Part shown: positions 58,105-64,000 of the stretch, one piece after another
Layout of the letters: each line of letters starts with the position of its first letter
Numbering within the stretch: position 1 is the stretch's first letter
Source: Paulinella micropora
Lineage: Eukaryota > Cercozoa > Imbricatea > Euglyphida
Reading direction: 5' to 3'
Assembly (NCBI GenBank): GCA_009731375.1
Contig: BJOX01000070.1
Coordinates: 342,988-406,987 of the forward strand
Length of the DNA stretch: 64,000 bases
Position numbers and translations under genes: made by a program
The notes under the pieces: generated by a model
What the model was told of the DNA's origin: nothing
The model's database searches: none
What the model saw: the letters and a program-made list of their open reading frames with translations, nothing else

Positions 58105-58136
<32 letters not shown>

Positions 58137-58252
58137 AAAAAAGAAAGAAAGATAGACAGATAGATAGACAGATAGATGGACAGATAGTTGGATGGATGGA
58201 TGGATGGATGGAAAGAAAAAGATAGACATATAGATAGATAGATAGATAGATG

Positions 58253-58290
<38 letters not shown>

Positions 58291-58311
58291 CAGATAGGCA
58301 GATAGATAGAC

Positions 58312-58345
<34 letters not shown>

Positions 58346-58371
58346 GTAGATAGGTAGATAGATAGGTAGAT

Positions 58372-58409
<38 letters not shown>

Positions 58410-58523
58410 ATATATAGATGGATAGATAAATAGATGGATAGATAGATAGATAGATAGATAGATAAATAGATAGAAAAGAAGGAAAAAAGAAAGAAAGAAA
58501 GAAAGAAGGAAGGAAGGAAGGAA

Positions 58524-58590
<67 letters not shown>

Positions 58591-58637
58591 GGATGGATGG
58601 ATGGATAGATGGATAGATGGATAGATAAAGATAGATG

Positions 58638-58723
<86 letters not shown>

Positions 58724-58735
58724 GAGGGGGGGGGG

Positions 58736-58782
<47 letters not shown>

Positions 58783-58918
58783 GTAGGTAGATAGGTAGAT
58801 AGATAGATAGATAGATAGATAGATATAGATATAGATAGATAGAAAAAGATAAATAGATAGATAGACAGATAGATAGATAGATAGAGAGAGAGGGGGGGGG
58901 GGGGAAGAAAAAAAAAAA
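57894..58918. repeat. (GATA), (GAAA), (GGAT) and (GGTA) arrays, then a gap
   Basis: One kilobase of mixed purine-rich tetramers with two G runs (58725-58735, 58890-58902), ending in an A run and a 533-N gap (58919-59451). Confidence 0.95.
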
Positions 58919-59451
58919 NNNNNNNNNNNNNNNNNNNNNNNNNNNNNNNNNNNNNNNNNNNNNNNNNNNNNNNNNNNNNNNNNNNNNNNNNNNNNNNNNN
59001 NNNNNNNNNNNNNNNNNNNNNNNNNNNNNNNNNNNNNNNNNNNNNNNNNNNNNNNNNNNNNNNNNNNNNNNNNNNNNNNNNNNNNNNNNNNNNNNNNNNN
59101 NNNNNNNNNNNNNNNNNNNNNNNNNNNNNNNNNNNNNNNNNNNNNNNNNNNNNNNNNNNNNNNNNNNNNNNNNNNNNNNNNNNNNNNNNNNNNNNNNNNN
59201 NNNNNNNNNNNNNNNNNNNNNNNNNNNNNNNNNNNNNNNNNNNNNNNNNNNNNNNNNNNNNNNNNNNNNNNNNNNNNNNNNNNNNNNNNNNNNNNNNNNN
59301 NNNNNNNNNNNNNNNNNNNNNNNNNNNNNNNNNNNNNNNNNNNNNNNNNNNNNNNNNNNNNNNNNNNNNNNNNNNNNNNNNNNNNNNNNNNNNNNNNNNN
59401 NNNNNNNNNNNNNNNNNNNNNNNNNNNNNNNNNNNNNNNNNNNNNNNNNNN

Positions 59452-59593
59452 AAAGGGCACCCTGAGGGAACAGGATTGTGCTTCCCGTCGCTATTTCGGC
59501 ATGCGACTTATAGGCGTATGGCTAGGCACACATAAGGCAACCCACCACGGGCCCAGCACACCCACACCATCCCCTAATTCTCTGTCTGTCGAC

Positions 59594-59594
<1 letters not shown>
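59452..59594 (-). mobile_element. Family A element, partial (copy 7)
   Basis: It matches family A from AAAGGGCACCCTGAGGGAAC to CTGTCTGTCGACA, then meets (GATA)n early. The remaining parts are lost in the gap or absent. Confidence 0.78.
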
Positions 59595-59657
<63 letters not shown>

Positions 59658-59687
59658 CCTGGGCAGACGTGCGGCTCCCTGCACATT

Positions 59688-59728
<41 letters not shown>

Positions 59729-60240
59729 TATGTATGTATGTATGCATGTATATATGTATATGTATATGTATGTATGTATGTATGTGTGTATGTATGTGTG
59801 TATGTATATACATATATGTATATATATATATATGCATATATATATATTTACGTACATACATACCGATATCCAAACACTTCCACAGTCCGTTCGAAGACGT
59901 CTGTCAGTGTGTCCTATTACGATTGCATGCATACATACATACATACATACATGCATACATACATACATACATGCATACATACATATACACACATGCGTAC
60001 ATACAGTGCCTTCGAAGACGTCTGTCAGGGTGTCCTATTATGATTACATGCATACATACATACATACGTAATACATACATACATACATACATACATACAT
60101 ACATACATACATGCATGCATACATACATACATATATACATATACACACATACATACATGCAGAGCGTTCGAAGACGTCTGTGAGGGTGTCCTATTATGAA
60201 TACATACATACATACATACATACATACATACATACATACA
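59595..60240. repeat. (GATA), (TA), (TATG) and (CATA) with GAAGACGTCTG cores
   Basis: The core TTCGAAGACGTCTGTCAGnG plus TGTCCTATTAnGA occurs at 59890, 60011 and 60167. A unique ACGTGCGGCTCCCTGCACAT bridge lies near 59669. Confidence 0.92.
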
Positions 60241-60270
60241 TAGGCTACAAGGGTTAAGTCAGACCTTTTT

Positions 60271-60308
<38 letters not shown>

Positions 60309-60401
60309 GAGATAGAGAGACAGATAGACATACATACATACATACATACATACATACATACATACATACGTAGGCTACATAGGGTTAAGTCAGACCTTTT
60401 T

Positions 60402-60463
<62 letters not shown>

Positions 60464-60579
60464 TGGAGAGACAGGTAGATAGATAGGCAGACAGACAGAT
60501 AGATACATACATAGATAGGTAGATAGATAGATAGATAGAATGACAGACAGAAAGATAGATATAATCTAGACAGACAGAC

Positions 60580-60628
<49 letters not shown>

Positions 60629-60697
60629 TAGATAGGCAGATAGACAGATACATACATACATAGATAGGTAGATAGATAGATAGCTAGAATGACAGAC

Positions 60698-60764
<67 letters not shown>

Positions 60765-60829
60765 CAGACAGATACATACATAGATAGGTAGATAGATAGA
60801 TAGATAGAATGACAGACAGACAGACAGAC

Positions 60830-60897
<68 letters not shown>

Positions 60898-60906
60898 GGA
60901 TAGATG

Positions 60907-60944
<38 letters not shown>

Positions 60945-61010
60945 CACCGCTTTCACGTTATGGGTAGTTATCTCGTGACTTGCGTATCCAATCAGACAGA
61001 TAGATAGATA
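60241..61010. repeat. (GATA)/(GACA) arrays with two small cores
   Basis: AGGCTACAnnGGTTAAGTCAGACCTTTTT occurs at 60241 and 60371. AGACACCGCTTTCACGTTAT with GTTATCTCGTGACTTGCGTA occurs at 60943 and again at 61619 and 61973. Confidence 0.93.
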
Positions 61011-61554
61011 GATGAGATATCGACTAGTCAGAAAAAAGGAGCTTCTGATTTCGTCAACCAAGGAAGTCTGTAAAGTATTGACCCGATGCCCAGCTAAGCC
61101 GTGATGTTTGCACGGAAGGGACTGAAACAGGCGATACCAAAGCTCCCTAGTACCAGGCGGGGCCAGGGCTCGTTCCATAAAGCGCCCCTTGCAGAACGAG
61201 CTCCCACCTCCATTACAGAGGGCCCAGTAAGCAGATGGAGTTTCGAGACTGTTCACAGTCTAGTATAAACCGACAGAGCACTGTGGGTTTTATTCCGGGC
61301 TCAACAAGCGAGAAAGGGCACCCTGAGGGAACAGGATTGTGCTTCCCGTCGCTATTTCGGCATGTGACTCATAGGCGTATGGCTAGGCACACATAAGGCA
61401 CCCCACCACGGGCCCAGCACACCCACACCATCCCCTAATTCTCTGTCTGTCGACAGATGGCACCCATTTCAAAACATCAAGCCCAAGGGAGGGTCAGTGA
61501 CACCTCAAGTGGCCTTGGTTCACTTCGTGGAGTAAGTGATGATATCAACTGATG

Positions 61555-61556
<2 letters not shown>
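61011..61556 (-). mobile_element. Family A element, full length (copy 8)
   Basis: A 546-bp inverse copy from GATGAGATATCGAC to GTGATGATATCAACTGATGA, closely matching 48458-49002 including the extreme 5' ~30 bp. (GATA)n lies on both sides. Confidence 0.85.
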
Positions 61557-61621
<65 letters not shown>

Positions 61622-61682
61622 CACCGCTTTCACGTTATGGCTAGTTATCTCGTGACTTGCGTATCCACTCAGACAGACAGAC

Positions 61683-61745
<63 letters not shown>

Positions 61746-61746
61746 C

Positions 61747-61781
<35 letters not shown>

Positions 61782-61786
61782 TAGAC

Positions 61787-61853
<67 letters not shown>

Positions 61854-61908
61854 ATGACAGACAGATAGATAGATAGATAAGATAGATAGATCGATAGATC
61901 GATAGATC

Positions 61909-61952
<44 letters not shown>

Positions 61953-62063
61953 GATAGATAGATAGACAGATAGACACCGCTTTCACGTTATGGCTTGTCA
62001 TTTCGTGATTTGCGTATCCACTCCAGTTCACCCCCGTCTCTGTATCTGTATATGTATATGTAC

Positions 62064-62149
<86 letters not shown>

Positions 62150-62168
62150 GTGTATGTATATGTATGTG
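61557..62168. repeat. (GATA)/(GACA), CACGTTATGG cores and (TATATG)n
   Basis: GATA arrays (61557-61618, 61677-61968) around two copies of the ACACCGCTTTCACGTTATGG core, then TA and TATATG repeats (62040-62168). Confidence 0.92.
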
Positions 62169-62292
62169 TATACGTCGATCGCTGGCTCGGCCATTCTCGC
62201 CTTACCTTTCCCTACACCACTGGTGGATATGTGTATATGTCAATCGCTGGCTCGGCCATTCTCGCCTTACCTTTCCCTACGCCACTGGTGGA
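62169..62292 (-). repeat. Direct duplication of an exon end with its donor site
   Basis: About 58 bp (ATCGCTGGCTCGGCCATTCT to CCACTGGTGGA) occurs at 62169-62227 and 62235-62292. On the minus strand each copy reads CAGTGGnGTAGGGAAAG/GTAAGG, so the 5' splice site of the exon at 62271-62694 is present twice. Confidence 0.75.
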
Positions 62293-62694
62293 AGGATCTT
62301 GGGGGGGAGCTGCGCAGGGGACATCCCCATGGCCGACCATGGGGCATGCGTCCAGCGGGAGTTGCACGGAGGAAAGGAGATGTCTTTGGCGGCCATTTGG
62401 CAGCAAAGCTGAGCGATGCACTAAAGACGCCACCGTAGACGGGACCGGCCGCGGCGGCCCGATCCCGGGCCGGCCGGGAGATATAGATGCCACCTCAGCC
62501 GGATTTTTTTTCTTCGCGGTGGATGTCCCGTTCTTTTCCTCGCCCTTCTCATCCTTCTCCTTCTCCTTCTCCTTCTCTTCTTCTTCTTCTTCTTCTTCTT
62601 CTTCTTCTTCTTCTTCTTCTTCTTCTTCTTCTTCTTCTTCTTCTTCCTCCTCCTCCGCCTGTCCGTTGTCAGCTTCGTCTTCGTCCTCCTCCTC
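62271..62694 (-). CDS. Candidate internal exon, acidic E-tract protein
   Basis: On the minus strand TGTATGTATGTAG (AG at 62696-62695) opens a frame that stays open for 141 codons to GGGAAAG/GTAAGG (GT at 62270-62269), a consensus donor. The peptide starts EEEDEDEADNGQ, has about 20 glutamates from a (GAA)n tract, then KEKEKEKDEKGEEKNGTST, AKKKNPAEVASISPGRPGIG and a Pro/His/Arg-containing remainder ending DPSTSGVGK. It enters in phase 0 and leaves in phase 1. Acidic/basic disordered stretches are common in nuclear proteins; no family is identifiable. The opposite strand also has short open frames without such borders. Confidence 0.5.
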
Positions 62695-62696
62695 CT

Positions 62697-62930
62697 ACAT
62701 ACATACATACATATACATACATACATACATGCATACATACACACATACATACATGCATACATACATACATACATGCATACATACATACATGCATACATTC
62801 ATACATGCATACATGCATACATACATACATACATACATACATACATACATACATACATACATGCATACATACATGCATACATACATACATACATACATAC
62901 ATACATACATACATTACATTACATTCTTGC
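62697..62930. repeat. (CATA)n array
   Basis: CATA repeats with TGCATACA variants. On the minus strand the array ends TATGTATGTAG and would be the intron end before the exon above. Confidence 0.95.
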
Positions 62931-62950
62931 TCGGCTGCTCCCGAAGTGCC

Positions 62951-62951
<1 letters not shown>

Positions 62952-63036
<85 letters not shown>

Positions 63037-63062
63037 GTCTGTCTGTCTGTCTGTCTGTCTAT
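62952..63062. repeat. (ATCT)n with (GTCT)n, cut by a gap
   Basis: ATCT then GTCT repeats following a CTCGGCTGCTCCCGAAGTGC bridge (62930-62950), ending in a 196-N gap (63063-63258). Confidence 0.95.
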
Positions 63063-63258
63063 NNNNNNNNNNNNNNNNNNNNNNNNNNNNNNNNNNNNNN
63101 NNNNNNNNNNNNNNNNNNNNNNNNNNNNNNNNNNNNNNNNNNNNNNNNNNNNNNNNNNNNNNNNNNNNNNNNNNNNNNNNNNNNNNNNNNNNNNNNNNNN
63201 NNNNNNNNNNNNNNNNNNNNNNNNNNNNNNNNNNNNNNNNNNNNNNNNNNNNNNNNNN

Positions 63259-63345
63259 TGGGCATCGGGTTAATACTTTACCCACAGACTTCCTTGGTTG
63301 ACGAAATCAGAAGCTCCTTTTTTCTGACATTAGTCGATATCTCAT
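63259..63345 (+). mobile_element. Family A element, 3' part (copy 9)
   Basis: TGGGCATCGGGTTAATACTT to TAGTCGATATCTCATC, entering (ATCT)n. The 5' part is in the gap. Confidence 0.8.
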
Positions 63346-63357
63346 CTATCTACCTAC

Positions 63358-63452
<95 letters not shown>

Positions 63453-63565
63453 CCTACCTACCTACCTACCTACCTATCTATCTACCTATCTACCTACCTA
63501 CCTACCTATCTACCTATCTATATATCTATCTATCTATATATCTACCTACCTACCTACCTACCTAC

Positions 63566-63656
<91 letters not shown>

Positions 63657-64000
63657 CCTATCTACCTATCTATCTGTCTGTCTATCTATCTATCTATCCC
63701 TCACTGTCCTGCTCTACACCTGTATGTATGTATGTATGTATGTATGTATGTATGTTATCGCTGTCCTGTTCACTTTGTGTATGTATGTATGTATGTATGT
63801 ATGCATGCATGCATGTATGTATGTATGTATGTATGTATGTATGTATGTTATGTATGTATGTATGTATGTATGTATGCATGATTGTATGTATGTATCTACG
63901 TACGTACGTACGTGCGTATGCATGTGTGTATCTATGTATGTATGTATGTATGTATGTATGTATGTATGTTATGTATGTATGTATGTATGTATGTATGTAT
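63346..64000. repeat. (ATCT)/(ACCT) then (TATG) arrays to the window end
   Basis: ATCT and ACCT repeats (63346-63700), a short CACTGTCCTGCTCTACACCT bridge with a partial second copy near 63760, then TATG repeats with one TACG run (63895-63915). The array runs off the window. Confidence 0.95.

Overview
This is a eukaryotic, almost certainly animal, genomic scaffold dominated by simple-sequence DNA. Three things point to this: TTAGGG-like telomeric repeats, GC-rich putative exons with GT-AG borders, and tRNA-derived SINEs plus other short transposons. I could not identify the species. There is no bacterial or viral gene content and no complete gene. Most long open frames in the window are translations of microsatellites such as (ATCT)n, (TATG)n, (GGTA)n, (TAAG)n, (TTA)n and (GTA)n and are not genes. 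About fifteen N gaps break the sequence, three of them exactly 10 N beside homopolymers.

Layout. 0-2.3 kb: microsatellites behind the 3' end of a dispersed element (family A). 2.3-4.3 kb: a gene fragment with a solid 3'-terminal coding exon (2974-3787, +). 4.4-7.9 kb: AT-rich unique DNA, one splice-bounded candidate exon on + (5851-6014), one terminal-exon candidate on - (6837-7034), a polypurine block and a chain of slowly changing minisatellite motifs. 8-14.3 kb: (GGTA)n, a 1.35-kb degenerate telomere-like array that switches strand twice, a 13-unit repeat array, and a hairpin element beside a MITE. 14.4-22.5 kb: tetranucleotide arrays enclosing MITEs, a full-length family A element and two coding-like islands. 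22.5-34 kb: (AAT)n/(TTA)n DNA holding SINEs and a 409-bp retroelement unit (L3), plus 1.1 kb of (GTA)n. 33.8-41.5 kb: higher-order arrays and another L3 copy. 42-45 kb: a nest of transposons inserted into one another. 45-55 kb: (GATA)n with small cores, three family A copies and a 506-bp tandem duplication with a coding-like minus-strand frame. 55-64 kb: (TAAG)n, a GC-rich candidate exon (56493-57193, -), (GATA)n, two more family A copies, and an acidic candidate exon (62271-62694, -).

The mobile families are: T, MITEs with TA target duplications; H, a short foldback hairpin; F, a second foldback element; A, about 545 bp with an (ATCT)n end; tRNA-SINEs and two other elements sharing a related 3' tail; and L3, a non-LTR-like 3' unit ending in (AAT)n. 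Their insertions and tails probably seeded many of the microsatellites.

The coding-like islands are too fragmentary to name or to join into one gene, though most lie on the minus strand. A recurring feature is that candidate exons directly abut microsatellites whose own motif supplies the splice-site sequence.
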